From: Candidatus Azobacteroides sp.
Lineage (GTDB): Bacteria; Bacteroidota; Bacteroidia; Bacteroidales; WRGA01
Length of the DNA: 64,000 bases
Assembly (NCBI GenBank): GCA_021201815.1
Contig: JAJQEC010000080.1
Location: forward strand, 1 to 64,000
Reading direction: 5' to 3'
Within the stretch, counting starts at the first letter, position 1. Every line of letters starts with the position of its first letter. Both the position numbers and the translations under genes were made by a program. Under the pieces are notes generated by a model. The model saw nothing but the letters and a program-made list of their open reading frames with translations, was not told where the DNA came from and made no database searches. Positions 17,418-26,796 of the stretch are shown here, one piece after another.

Positions 17418-18302
17418 TTAATCCAGGATTTTTACTCTTATATTGCGGAACCATACATCATCTCCATGATCCTGAAGACCGATATAACCTTCTCTGTTTT
17501 CTCCTCCGCAGTTGTTAAGTAATTCGAAAGCCAATGGCCATGCTTCTTCGCTGAATTTACTTTTCTGAAGCATTTCAGTCCATTGTGGAGTCCATAAATG
17601 ATATTCTAATACATTTTCTCCGTTTTGTCCATGAACGACAGTTCCTTTGTAAACCATGATTTTAGAAGTATTCCATTCTCCGAATGGTTTAGCATTCTGT
17701 GGTTTAGCAGGAATCATATCATACAAGGACATGGACTGACGATTGTTGTCTTTTCCTAATTTAGCATCCGGATGGTTTTCGTTATCCAGTACCTGTGCTT
17801 CAGGAGCAGAAATATAAATCGGTTCCATTCTCCAATCTCCTGTGTTAGGATCTTTTGCTTCTATTTCACGAGCTAAATAGAAAATACCTGAGTTTCCACC
17901 TTTGGATATTTTCCATTCCATTTCCAACTCAAAGTTTTTGAATTTGTGAGTAAAGATAATATCTCCACCATCACCATCCTGGGCTTCTCCACCACCACTG
18001 CCGTTGAATTTGATTGCTCCGTCTTCAATTGTCCATTTACCGGGAACGTTATCTTTTCCATATCCTCGCCATCCGTTAAATGTTTTTCCGTCAAAGATTT
18101 TGATATAGCCATCTGCATCTTTTTCAAAGCCGGCAAGATCTACTTGTGGCTTGTCAAGATCACGGTATTCAGGAAGTGTTTTTTCATCTGTTTGTTCAGT
18201 CCCTGTAGTTTCATCCTGCTGGCTGCTTTTCTGTCCACCATTACAAGCTACAAATGCTCCCATGAGCATACTACAGCTGATTCCTAAAATAATTTTTTTC
18301 AT
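17418..18302 (-). CDS. DUF1080 (3-keto-disaccharide hydrolase family) lipoprotein
   Basis: This 294-residue protein has a lipobox signal (MLMGAFVACNG; Cys20), a low-complexity Gln/Thr/Glu linker to about 45, and a DUF1080 LamG-like jelly-roll domain from about 65 to 294. Family signatures are IKIFDGKTFNGWRGYGKDN near 65-85, FELEMEWKISKGGNSGIFY near 120-140 and PEAQVLDNENH near 165, with the closing YIGLQDHGDDVWFRNIRVKIL. Members of this family from gut Bacteroides have been shown to hydrolyse or eliminate 3-keto-glycosides. It lies between the dehydrogenase and the TIM-barrel genes, which fits that chemistry. Likely anchored in a membrane facing the periplasm. Confidence 0.88.
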   Translation of the reverse strand: MKKIILGISCSMLMGAFVACNGGQKSSQQDETTGTEQTDEKTLPEYRDLDKPQVDLAGFEKDADGYIKIFDGKTFNGWRGYGKDNVPGKWTIEDGAIKFNGSGGGEAQDGDGGDIIFTHKFKNFELEMEWKISKGGNSGIFYLAREIEAKDPNTGDWRMEPIYISAPEAQVLDNENHPDAKLGKDNNRQSMSLYDMIPAKPQNAKPFGEWNTSKIMVYKGTVVHGQNGENVLEYHLWTPQWTEMLQKSKFSEEAWPLAFELLNNCGGENREGYIGLQDHGDDVWFRNIRVKILD

Positions 18303-18422
18303 TGTTTGTTTTCTTTTGATGTTAAATATGAGTTTTAAGAATGTGTTATTTTTATAATAGAAGTAAAGAGAAACAGGTTCTCTTCACTTCTTATTTATAT
18401 GTTTTACTTTTCACCTGGTACC

Positions 18423-19895
18423 TTATTTAGGCATATCCGGTAAACTCCATCCGTTCCGGTATGTATGCTTAATCAGTTCCTGTGCATATGCCTGTGCATT
18501 GACAGCCGGAGACATGGTTTTATTGAATGTCGGATGTCCGTCTGTAATACTGAATCCGTCTTTTTCAATCGTTTGAATGGTTGCATTTTCCGGGATATTG
18601 GTAAACCGCATATTTTGTCCGTCCCAGTTTAATTCCTGATTCAATCCTTGCAATCTCACTCCCAGTACACCCATCACTACCATTTCATTGAACGGACCGG
18701 CTTCACTGAATGGAGAAGCGGTTTCTACGCGGTTGGAAGGATCTTCTTTACAAGCGCGGACGAAGTCCATTTCATGAGTTTCTTTAATTTCACGCAATAC
18801 TTTAGGAGCGTTTGGTGTACGTCCGGATAATAACCAGGGGTTCACACCATAACATCCACAAATCAGGATGTCTTTTGTTCCGTGGAAAATAACACCACCA
18901 CCGGAATCATTCATATCTTTTCCTGCAGGCATTCCTTCGGGGCGCATAGGCATTAAACCTCCGTCATACCAGTATACTTCTACTTCCGGAAGAGCTACTT
19001 TCGGCATGTTGTCTCGTGCCGGGAAAACAAATTTTACCATCTGGGCATTCGGTGCCGAATCCGTTAATAACATCGTTGAGCTACCCTGTACTTTGGTTGG
19101 ATATCCTAATTTAAGACCTTTAAATACCGGATGAAGGATATGACATGCCATATCACCTAAGGCTCCTGTACCAAAGTCCCACCAGCCACGCCAGTTCCAT
19201 GGAGTATAAATAGAGTGATAATCACGGTATTTTGCCGGGCCGATAAATCCGTCCCAGTTCATTGTACTTGGTATTTTCTGTCCTTTTTCCGGACGGGCAA
19301 GTCCCTGAGGCCAGATAGGACGATCAGTAAATGCTTCTACCTTTGTAATTTCTCCGATTTCCCCGTTCCATATCCATTCACAGATTTTGCGGACACCTTC
19401 GCCGGAAGCTCCCTGGTTTCCCATTTGGGTAGCGACTTTATATTTGTCGGCTAATTTGGTTAATAAGCGGGATTCATATACAGAATGAGTAAGAGGTTTT
19501 TCGACATACACATGTTTTCCTGCCGTCATGGCATCAGCAGCCACTATGGCATGGGCATGGTCGGCGGTGGCTACCATTACAGCGTCAGCAGACTTTAATA
19601 ATTTGTCATACATTTTCCTGTAATCGTTGAACCTTTCGGCTTTAGGAAAATAATTGAATACAGGTTGACTGTATTTCCAGTCTACATCACAAAGGCCAAT
19701 GATGTTCTGACTTTCCATCGCTTTTAATACACCAAAGCCACGTCCTCCGACCCCTACCCCAAGGATATTTAATTTATCGCTTGGTGCAGTATGGCCAAAG
19801 CTCTGACCCAGTACTGTGTTTGGAACTACAGCCAATCCGATGGCAGCAGTAGCTCCTGTCTTAAGAAATTTTCTTCTACTGATTTCTGATGACAT
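18423..19895 (-). CDS. Tat-exported Gfo/Idh/MocA-family oxidoreductase
   Basis: The 490-residue protein opens with a twin-arginine signal: S-R-R-K-F-L-K at 6-12 followed by a hydrophobic run to VVPNTVLG. The NAD(P)-binding fold begins near 42 (LNILGVGVGGRG), with the family motifs VMVATADHAHAIVAADAMTAGKHVYVEKPLTHS around 105-140 (EKP catalytic Lys). The C-terminal domain is the alpha/beta substrate domain with WDFGTGALGDMACHILHPVF near 235. Export of a folded, cofactor-loaded dehydrogenase would need Tat, and tatAC are encoded 2 kb downstream on the same strand. First gene of a three-gene operon; probably oxidises a sugar or glycoside at C3. Confidence 0.9.
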   Translation of the reverse strand: MSSEISRRKFLKTGATAAIGLAVVPNTVLGQSFGHTAPSDKLNILGVGVGGRGFGVLKAMESQNIIGLCDVDWKYSQPVFNYFPKAERFNDYRKMYDKLLKSADAVMVATADHAHAIVAADAMTAGKHVYVEKPLTHSVYESRLLTKLADKYKVATQMGNQGASGEGVRKICEWIWNGEIGEITKVEAFTDRPIWPQGLARPEKGQKIPSTMNWDGFIGPAKYRDYHSIYTPWNWRGWWDFGTGALGDMACHILHPVFKGLKLGYPTKVQGSSTMLLTDSAPNAQMVKFVFPARDNMPKVALPEVEVYWYDGGLMPMRPEGMPAGKDMNDSGGGVIFHGTKDILICGCYGVNPWLLSGRTPNAPKVLREIKETHEMDFVRACKEDPSNRVETASPFSEAGPFNEMVVMGVLGVRLQGLNQELNWDGQNMRFTNIPENATIQTIEKDGFSITDGHPTFNKTMSPAVNAQAYAQELIKHTYRNGWSLPDMPK

Positions 19896-20615
19896 AATTG
19901 TGTTGTTTTTTGGTTAAATAATTTAATAAGATTCAGGTTATGATATTCTTTATTATTTCTATTTATTTTGAAAATGTGTTTAATTTTTTATTCTTTTGAA
20001 GAAAGGATTGCAGATCAGTAGGTTTATATATAAAAGCTATTTTTCAGCATAAAGAAAAAAGATTTCTGGTATACTGGTTTTTCACATATAACTCGGATCC
20101 TTTTAACCTGAAAGAGGCAGATTAAAATGTTGTGTTTCTCCTTTCATGGATAGAATTAAATGAAATTGATATACTGCCCTGATTTTTGATATTTTTAAAA
20201 CCACCTGTACGGCATTATAACATTTATTAAACTACACGCTATTAATTTTAGTTTTTTTTGCATATTGATAAATATACTCAGCAAACTTATTAATTTTATT
20301 TGAAAATTGACAAAAAAAACAACAATTTTTACAATACAAATTGCATGCAAAATATATATTTATCTTATGTTTCAGGAATAAAATTTTTATTTTTTTCTTT
20401 GGAAGAAAAATGAGGTCGATGTATTTTCGTTTTATTCATTTAATTATAAAAGTTTAATGAAATAAATGAAACGGGGAAAAGAGAGGTGTAAGGTTACAAC
20501 AATTACGGTTTAATCTCTTGTATTTTTAGTTGAAGTCTTTGTATTATAAAAAAGGTTTTTTCCTTCTATTTTATAAGAAAGTAAAAATAAATATTGGCAT
20601 CATAAATTGGAAAAT
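19896..20615. other. Long AT-rich intergenic region
   Basis: About 700 bases without a gene, separating the oxidoreductase operon from the SUI1 gene. Apart from the promoter at 20282-20313 it holds only AT-rich sequence with an ATTGCATGCAAA partial palindrome near 20339-20350. An open frame at 20530-20898 on the plus strand is a shadow of the SUI1 gene plus low complexity. Confidence 0.5.
20282..20313 (-). promoter_or_regulatory. Bacteroidota-type promoter upstream of the oxidoreductase operon
   Basis: On the minus strand TTG (20313-20311) is followed after 21 bases by TAAGTTTG (20289-20282), matching both promoter elements. It would give a leader of about 380 bases before the Gfo/Idh/MocA start at 19895. 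Confidence 0.45.
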
Positions 20616-20960
20616 TCAAATGATTTTTGTTTTTCCGTATCCTTCTTTTTTAAGGATTTCCAGAATTTTCTGCCTGAAGTCTCCCTGTATAATGATTTCT
20701 CCGTCTTTAGATGATCCTCCTACTCCACATTTCTGTTTTAATAGTTTTTCTATTGTTTTTAAATTTTCTGCAGAACCGATAAAACCGGGGATTAAGGTAA
20801 CGGATTTTCCATTTCGGTGGCGTTTATCCAGTTTGATTCTTAATAATTGTTTTTCTGCAGGAATTGTTTCCTCTTCCTGTGGTGCATTTTCTTCATAATT
20901 AAAGTCCGGATTTGTCAAATAAACAATACTGAGACGTTTTTTCCAATCGTTATCTTTCAT
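20616..20960 (-). CDS. SUI1/eIF1-like translation initiation factor (YciH family)
   Basis: A 114-residue protein whose last ~75 residues form the SUI1 domain: LRIKLDKRHRNGKSVTLIPG at about 41-60, then KKLKQKCGVGGSSKDGEII-type motif near 75-90 (here LKQKCGVGGSSKDGEIIIQG) and a final KEGYGKTKII. Bacterial homologues, such as E. coli YciH, influence start-codon fidelity and inhibit some initiation. The N-terminal 40 residues are variable and acidic. It lies downstream of the aminotransferase gene on the same strand, but a terminator lies in the 83-base gap between them. Confidence 0.9.
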   Translation of the reverse strand: MKDNDWKKRLSIVYLTNPDFNYEENAPQEEETIPAEKQLLRIKLDKRHRNGKSVTLIPGFIGSAENLKTIEKLLKQKCGVGGSSKDGEIIIQGDFRQKILEILKKEGYGKTKII

Positions 20961-20976
20961 AAGGTTGAATAATAAA

Positions 20977-21004
20977 AAGCCATTCCTTTCGGCAGGAATG
21001 GCTT
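20977..21004 (-). terminator. Terminator after the aminotransferase gene
   Basis: AAGCCATTCCT (20977-20987) and AGGAATGGCTT (20994-21004) form an 11-pair stem with a 6-base loop; on the minus strand it is followed by TTTATTATT. It lies 40 bases past the aminotransferase stop. Confidence 0.8.
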
Positions 21005-21043
21005 ATGTTTTTATACATTTCTATCGGAAGGATAGAGGATTTA

Positions 21044-22240
21044 CTATTGTAATTTAGATAATGCTTCTTTTACACGGCGCATTGCTTCTTTCAAATTATC
21101 GTCAGAAGTTGCATAGGAGAAACGGATACATTCAGGAGCACCGAATGCTGCACCACCTACAGCAGCTACATGTCCTTCTTCTAACAGATACATTGCCAGA
21201 TCTGCTGAATTTTCCATTACCTGTCCGTTCGGTGCTTTTTTTCCTAAGTAATAGCTGCATTCAGGAAAAATATAGAAAGCGCCATCCGGTACATTTACTT
21301 TAAATCCGGGAATTTCTTTTGCTAATCCGACAATTAAATTACGGCGGCGTTCAAAAGCGGAACGCATTTCTTCGAGGCATTCCTGTGGTCCGGTATAAGC
21401 TGCTTCTGCTGCTTTCTGAGCGACAGAACAAGGACCTGAGGTATACTGACTTTGTAATTTATTACAGGCTGCGGCAATCCATTGCGGAGCGGCAATAAAG
21501 CCAATGCGCCATCCGGTCATTGCATACGCTTTAGAGACACCATTTACAATTACTACCCTGTCACGGATATTATCGAACTGGGCAATACTCTGGTGGCCTC
21601 CTATATAATTAATATGTTCGTAAATTTCATCGGCAATTACGATTACATTTGGATATTTTGCCAGTACATCTGCCAATTCTTTTAATTCTTCTTTGCTGTA
21701 TACACTTCCGGTCGGATTAGAGGGAGAGCAAAGAATTAATGCTTTGGTTTTTGGAGTGATCGCTTTTTCTAACTGAGAGGCAGTCATTTTGAAATCCTGA
21801 TCAATACCTGCAGTAACAATAACATTTGTTCCTTCTGCCAGTTTAACCATTTCCACATAACTTACCCAGTAAGGAGCCGGAATAATTACTTCATCCCCTT
21901 TATTAACGATGCTTAATATTACATTACAAACCGATTGTTTCGCACCTCCGGAAACAACAATCTGTTCCGGTTTATATTCCAGTCCGTTTTCGTTTTTTAA
22001 TTTAGCGCAAATTGCTTTACGTAATTCCGGATAACCTGGGACAGGTGAGTAAAAAGAATAGTTATCATCAACTGCTTTCTTTGCAGCTTCTTTTATAAAA
22101 TCCGGTGTAAAAAAGTCCGGTTCTCCGACACTAAGATTAATAACGTCAATTCCCTGAGCTTTGAGCTCTGCACTTTTCTGCGACATCGCCAGGGTTTCCG
22201 ATGGCGATAAGCTTGCTAAACGATCTGAAACTGGATTCAT
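21044..22240 (-). CDS. Aspartate/aromatic-type class I aminotransferase
   Basis: The 398-residue fold-type I PLP enzyme resembles bacterial aspartate aminotransferases of subgroup 1b. The PLP lysine is K237 in GVSKAYAMTGWRIG, with upstream SGGAKQSV (about 97), CSPSNPTGSVYS (about 171-182) and VIADEIYEHINY (201-212); the carboxylate-binding arginine is in IRFSYATS near 375. Full length for the family. Substrate cannot be fixed from sequence; aspartate with 2-oxoglutarate is most likely. Monocistronic by its terminator. Confidence 0.92.
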   Translation of the reverse strand: MNPVSDRLASLSPSETLAMSQKSAELKAQGIDVINLSVGEPDFFTPDFIKEAAKKAVDDNYSFYSPVPGYPELRKAICAKLKNENGLEYKPEQIVVSGGAKQSVCNVILSIVNKGDEVIIPAPYWVSYVEMVKLAEGTNVIVTAGIDQDFKMTASQLEKAITPKTKALILCSPSNPTGSVYSKEELKELADVLAKYPNVIVIADEIYEHINYIGGHQSIAQFDNIRDRVVIVNGVSKAYAMTGWRIGFIAAPQWIAAACNKLQSQYTSGPCSVAQKAAEAAYTGPQECLEEMRSAFERRRNLIVGLAKEIPGFKVNVPDGAFYIFPECSYYLGKKAPNGQVMENSADLAMYLLEEGHVAAVGGAAFGAPECIRFSYATSDDNLKEAMRRVKEALSKLQ

Positions 22241-22526
22241 TAGAATTATTATTATTCAATTATATATTTCAGGATGCAAAGTAAGTAAATTAATGTTCAA
22301 CTTGAAAGTGTTTAACCCTCTTTTTTTTGATAAAAAGAGAAAAATGTACCTTTTTATGAACATAAAATTCAAATTTGGCGTTTAAAATTGACATTTATGT
22401 ATGTTTCGGATTATTTTTTTCAGTTTTTTATAAAAATAGATTTCTGGCTTTTTTTCCTATATGTAAAACCATATAAATATGTATGATTTTCTTTTTTCAA
22501 ATAAATAAAGACCGATAGGTTTTAAA

Positions 22527-25202
22527 ATGAATAACAAAATAGCATGTTCCATGTATTATAATCAATCAATAGAAGATGTTGAAAAATCCCTGAACACTTC
22601 GATAAAAAATGGTCTTACTTCGGAAGAGGTAGAATCGCGGCTGAATAAGTATGGGTATAATGAATTTCAGAAGAAGAAACCCAAAAGTTTAGGAATCAAA
22701 TTTCTGGAACAGTTCAAGAGCTTTATGATCATAGTGCTGCTTATTGCGGCTGCCATTTCGGGTGTCATCGGTTATCTTCAAGGTGAAGGATTTACAGATG
22801 CTATCATTATTCTTGCCATCGTTATATTAAATGCCATTATAGGAGTTATCCAGGAAGCAAAAGCAGAAAGCTCGCTGGAAGCATTGGAAAAAATGTCTTC
22901 TCCTCATTGTAACGTAGTACGGAACGGAAAGATTGAAGAGATAGAATCCAGGAATCTGGTGCCTGGGGATATTGTGGAATTGGAAACAGGGGACGCTATT
23001 CCGGCAGATCTGAGGTTGGTAGAAGCCGTTAACCTTAAAATTCAGGATGCTGCACTTACCGGGGAGTCTGTTCCGGAAGAGAAATTTACAACTATTATTC
23101 CGCAAGATGAGGTTGCATTGGGTGACCGGGATAATCTGGGCTTTTCTTCCAGTATTGTTACATACGGAAGAGGAAAAGGGATTGTTATCGCTACCGGAAT
23201 GGCAACGGAGGTAGGAAAGATTGCATCCATGATTCAGTCGGTGCCTGATATGCAGACACCGATGCAGGAGAAGCTGGATAAATTAGGTAAGTTTCTGGGG
23301 ATCGCAGCATTAATTATTTGTGCGCTGATTTTTGGCGTAGGAGTGCTTCACGGAAGGGATATTACAGATATGTTCCTGATTGCAGTCAGCCTTGCTGCCG
23401 CGGCTATTCCGGAAGGATTGCCGGCTGTATCTACTATTGTTCTTGCGGTGGGTGTACAACGGTTAGTAAAAAAGAATGCCATTGTGAGGAAGTTACCTTC
23501 TGTAGAAACCCTGGGAAGTACGACCGTCATCTGTTCGGATAAGACCGGTACTCTTACTCAGAATAAGATGACGGTTACGCGTATTTTTATTGATGGAAAA
23601 GAATATGGGATTACTGACTTTTCTGACGGGAATAATAGTAGATTATCTGATTTACTCATTCCTTTTATTCTTGCGAATGATGCGAAACTGACAACGGATA
23701 ATGACGGATTAAAGACTACCGGAGATCCTACGGAAACGGCTCTCATAGATGTTGGAATCAGGTTCGGTCTGGATAAAAACAGGCTGGAAATGGAAAATCC
23801 ACGCGTGACAGAAATACCTTTCGATTCGGAAAAAAAACTAATGACTACTGTTCATAAAGAAGAAAATGCTTTTTTGCAGGTTTATACAAAAGGAGGATTG
23901 GATGAGATACTTGCCTGTTGTGACCGGATATGGATAAACGGAAATATTCTCCCTTTAACACAAAAAGATAAAAACATTATATATGAAGCGAATGATCATA
24001 TGGCCGGTGAAGCATTACGGGTATTAGCAGCAGCTTATAAAGAAATACCGCATTTACCTGAAAAAACACAGCCTTCTGCTTTGGAGAAAAACCTCATTTT
24101 TGTGGGGATGGTCGGGATGATTGACCCACCCCGGGAAGAAGTGAAAGATGCGGTGAAGAAATGTCGGACAGCAGGAATAAAGCCTGTTATGATAACCGGT
24201 GACCATAAAATAACAGCAGTAGCCATTGCCGAAACATTAGGAATTAAGGAGAAACGGGATAAAGCGTTGACCGGAAATGATGTCGAAAAGATGTCCGATC
24301 GTGCATTGCAGGAAACGGTGGAATCTGTTGCTGTATATGCCCGTGTAGCGCCGGAACACAAAGTTCGGATAGTAAAAGCATTCCAGCAAAATGGAGAAAT
24401 TGTTGCCATGACCGGTGATGGAGTAAATGATGCTCCGGCCCTGAAACTGGCTGATATCGGGATAGCTATGGGAATTACCGGTACGGATGTCTCAAAAGAG
24501 GCTGCGGATATCGTATTGACGGACGATAATTTTGCAACGATTGTTACGGCTGTCGAAGAAGGACGACGTATTTATGATAATATAATAAAGGCTGTACAAT
24601 TTATGCTTTCTACCAATATCGGGGAAATTCTCGTACTGTTTGTGGCTGTATTGGCAAATTGGGTAACTCCTTTGCTTCCTATTCATATCTTATGGATTAA
24701 TCTGGTAACGGATAGTTTACCGGCCTTAGCGTTAAGTGTTGATCCTGCTGATCCTGATGTCATGGAAAGAAAACCGATAAGTTCGAAAGAAGGGATTATG
24801 AACCGGAAATTTTCTCTCCGGGTATTTTTACAGGGAGCTATGATTGGCATCTTATCTCTTATTGCGTTTCTGATCGGACGCCAGACAAGTGTGGAGGTCG
24901 CACAAACCATGACGTTTGCAGTCCTTGCATTCAGTCAGTTGACCCATGTTTTTAATGTACGATCATCTTATCATTCCGCTTTCAGGAATATGTTTCAGAA
25001 TAAATATTTAATAGGCGCAATTTTATTTGTAACAGGATTGATGATTATGGTTCTGGAAATTCCTTATTTACAACCTATTTTCCATTTACATCCGTTAAAT
25101 ACGTCGCAATGGATATGGGTAATTGTCCTTGCTCTTGCTCCCCTACCCATTGTAGAAATAGTGAAAGGCATACAACGATTAATAAGAAAGAAAACTATTT
25201 GA
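22527..25202 (+). CDS. Calcium-translocating P-type ATPase
   Basis: The 891-residue P2-type ATPase pumps cations, most likely Ca2+, out of the cytoplasm. It has a cation ATPase N-terminal domain (residues 10-75), two helices at about 60-105, the actuator TGES at 178-181, the PEGLPAVSTIVLA membrane motif near 297, the phosphorylated D338 in CSDKTGTLTQNK, the nucleotide-domain KGG motif near 455, and TGDGVNDAPALKLADIG from 629. Six C-terminal helices follow, with a WINLVTDSLPALAL motif near 725 that is characteristic of SERCA/PMCA-like pumps. An alternative start at Met9 is possible. It stands alone with long gaps on both sides. Confidence 0.92.
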   Translation: MNNKIACSMYYNQSIEDVEKSLNTSIKNGLTSEEVESRLNKYGYNEFQKKKPKSLGIKFLEQFKSFMIIVLLIAAAISGVIGYLQGEGFTDAIIILAIVILNAIIGVIQEAKAESSLEALEKMSSPHCNVVRNGKIEEIESRNLVPGDIVELETGDAIPADLRLVEAVNLKIQDAALTGESVPEEKFTTIIPQDEVALGDRDNLGFSSSIVTYGRGKGIVIATGMATEVGKIASMIQSVPDMQTPMQEKLDKLGKFLGIAALIICALIFGVGVLHGRDITDMFLIAVSLAAAAIPEGLPAVSTIVLAVGVQRLVKKNAIVRKLPSVETLGSTTVICSDKTGTLTQNKMTVTRIFIDGKEYGITDFSDGNNSRLSDLLIPFILANDAKLTTDNDGLKTTGDPTETALIDVGIRFGLDKNRLEMENPRVTEIPFDSEKKLMTTVHKEENAFLQVYTKGGLDEILACCDRIWINGNILPLTQKDKNIIYEANDHMAGEALRVLAAAYKEIPHLPEKTQPSALEKNLIFVGMVGMIDPPREEVKDAVKKCRTAGIKPVMITGDHKITAVAIAETLGIKEKRDKALTGNDVEKMSDRALQETVESVAVYARVAPEHKVRIVKAFQQNGEIVAMTGDGVNDAPALKLADIGIAMGITGTDVSKEAADIVLTDDNFATIVTAVEEGRRIYDNIIKAVQFMLSTNIGEILVLFVAVLANWVTPLLPIHILWINLVTDSLPALALSVDPADPDVMERKPISSKEGIMNRKFSLRVFLQGAMIGILSLIAFLIGRQTSVEVAQTMTFAVLAFSQLTHVFNVRSSYHSAFRNMFQNKYLIGAILFVTGLMIMVLEIPYLQPIFHLHPLNTSQWIWVIVLALAPLPIVEIVKGIQRLIRKKTI

Positions 25203-25288
25203 TAAAATTAAAAAAAAGAAATGAATTACTTCCGGATAGGTTTCATAAAATTACATTTTTTCAAATAATCCTTGTCAGAAGTTTTTTC

Positions 25289-25322
25289 TTGCGAAAAATG
25301 TAAAAAGAAATTTATAAATTTG
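25289..25322 (+). promoter_or_regulatory. Candidate promoter of the SNF transporter gene
   Basis: TTG at 25289-25291 and TAAATTTG at 25315-25322, an exact -7 match, are separated by 23 bases. The box ends 37 bases before the start codon. Confidence 0.5.
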
Positions 25323-25359
25323 AGCCTTCATTTTTAAACAAACAAATAGACGGGTAATT

Positions 25360-26724
25360 ATGAAAATTATAAAGATGAAAAAACGGGATGAATTCGGGAC
25401 TCAATTCGGGGCTCTACTTGCTTTAATCGGTTCAGCCGTAGGACTTGGCAATTTATGGAAATTTCCTTATATGGCCGGGAAAAACGGGGGCGCCGCATTT
25501 ATTCTGTTATATATTCTCTTTATGTTTTTGCTTTGTCTTCCCTTAATGTTGTCTGAATTTACGATTGGAAGACGTTCCCAGGCAAACGCTGTAGGTGCAT
25601 TTAAAAAACTTGCTCCCAAAAGTAAGTGGTATTTTACCGGAGTACTGGGAACCCTTACGGCTTTTCTGATTCTTTGTTTTTATAGTGTTGTAGGAGGCTG
25701 GTCCATAAAGTATTTACTTACTTCTTTATCGTTCGGATTTACAGAAAATATAAATGCAAAAGAACAGTTTGATGCTTTTACCAGTTCTTCTTTTGCTCCG
25801 GTAGGGATGAATCTTATCTTTTTAGGAACAATTATCGGAATTTTATGGACAGGAGTAAAAAACGGAATAGAGCGTTATTCAAAAATCCTAATGCCTGTTT
25901 TGTTTCTGATGGTCTTAATACTTGCAGCATATGCGGTCACCCTTCCGAATGCAACCATAGGGATTGAATTTTTGCTGAAACCAGATCTGAACAGCATTAC
26001 ACCTCAGGTAGTGCTGGAAGCATTGGGACAGGGGCTTTTCTCGCTTAGCCTGGGAATGGGAATTGCAATTACCTATAGTTCTTATATCGGCAAAAATGAA
26101 AATCTTCCGAAATTAGCAATCATTACTATTGTAATGGATCTTATATTTGCTCTTCTGGCCGGAGTAGCTATCTTACCAGCCGTGTTTGCTTTTGGTTTTC
26201 AACCCAACGAAGGTCCCGGCTTATTATTTGTTATTCTTCCTGAAGTATTTGCACGGATGCCTTTCGGTAGTATTTTTGCGATTGTCTTTTTTATCGTTTT
26301 ATTAATTGCAGCTCTTACTTCTGCGGTATCTCTTCTGGAAGTTGTGGTTGCATACTTATCGGAGCAGCGAAAACTTTCAAGAAAAAAAGCACTTATCTTA
26401 TCAGGTTTTGCTCTTGGTCTATTAAGTACTTTATGTTCTTTATCCCTTGGAGTATTATCGGAATTTAAAATTTTTAATTTAAATATCTTTGATTCTCTGG
26501 ATGCTCTTACTTCTACTTTCTTTATGCCATTAGGAGCGTTCTTTATTTCTCTTTTTGTGGGGTGGAAGATGAAAAAAGAAGAGGTATATGATGAACTGTC
26601 AAATTCCGGAAGAGTAAAAATAAAGGCATTTAATCTGTTTATATTTTTAGTAAGATATTTCGTTCCAACAGCTATTTTGATTATATTTTTTAACAAATTG
26701 GGTGCTTTTTCATCTTTTTTCTGA
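25360..26724 (+). CDS. Sodium-dependent transporter, SNF family
   Basis: The 454-residue membrane protein is a neurotransmitter:sodium symporter (LeuT-like) family member that takes up amino acids or related solutes with Na+. The hallmark GSAVGLGNLWKFPYMAGKNGGAAF stretch is at about 23-46 (unwound helix 1 with the Na+ and substrate sites). GVKNGIERYSKILMPVLF near 165 and SLSLGMGIAITYSSYIG near 225 are also family motifs. Eleven or so spans fit, as is usual for bacterial members. The start could be the first or the second Met (six codons later). Substrate unknown. Confidence 0.9.
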   Translation: MKIIKMKKRDEFGTQFGALLALIGSAVGLGNLWKFPYMAGKNGGAAFILLYILFMFLLCLPLMLSEFTIGRRSQANAVGAFKKLAPKSKWYFTGVLGTLTAFLILCFYSVVGGWSIKYLLTSLSFGFTENINAKEQFDAFTSSSFAPVGMNLIFLGTIIGILWTGVKNGIERYSKILMPVLFLMVLILAAYAVTLPNATIGIEFLLKPDLNSITPQVVLEALGQGLFSLSLGMGIAITYSSYIGKNENLPKLAIITIVMDLIFALLAGVAILPAVFAFGFQPNEGPGLLFVILPEVFARMPFGSIFAIVFFIVLLIAALTSAVSLLEVVVAYLSEQRKLSRKKALILSGFALGLLSTLCSLSLGVLSEFKIFNLNIFDSLDALTSTFFMPLGAFFISLFVGWKMKKEEVYDELSNSGRVKIKAFNLFIFLVRYFVPTAILIIFFNKLGAFSSFF

Positions 26725-26796
26725 AGAGATATATGATATCCATATATAATGTATAAATAAAATTATTATCTTCTTAAACTAATTACTTAATACGTG

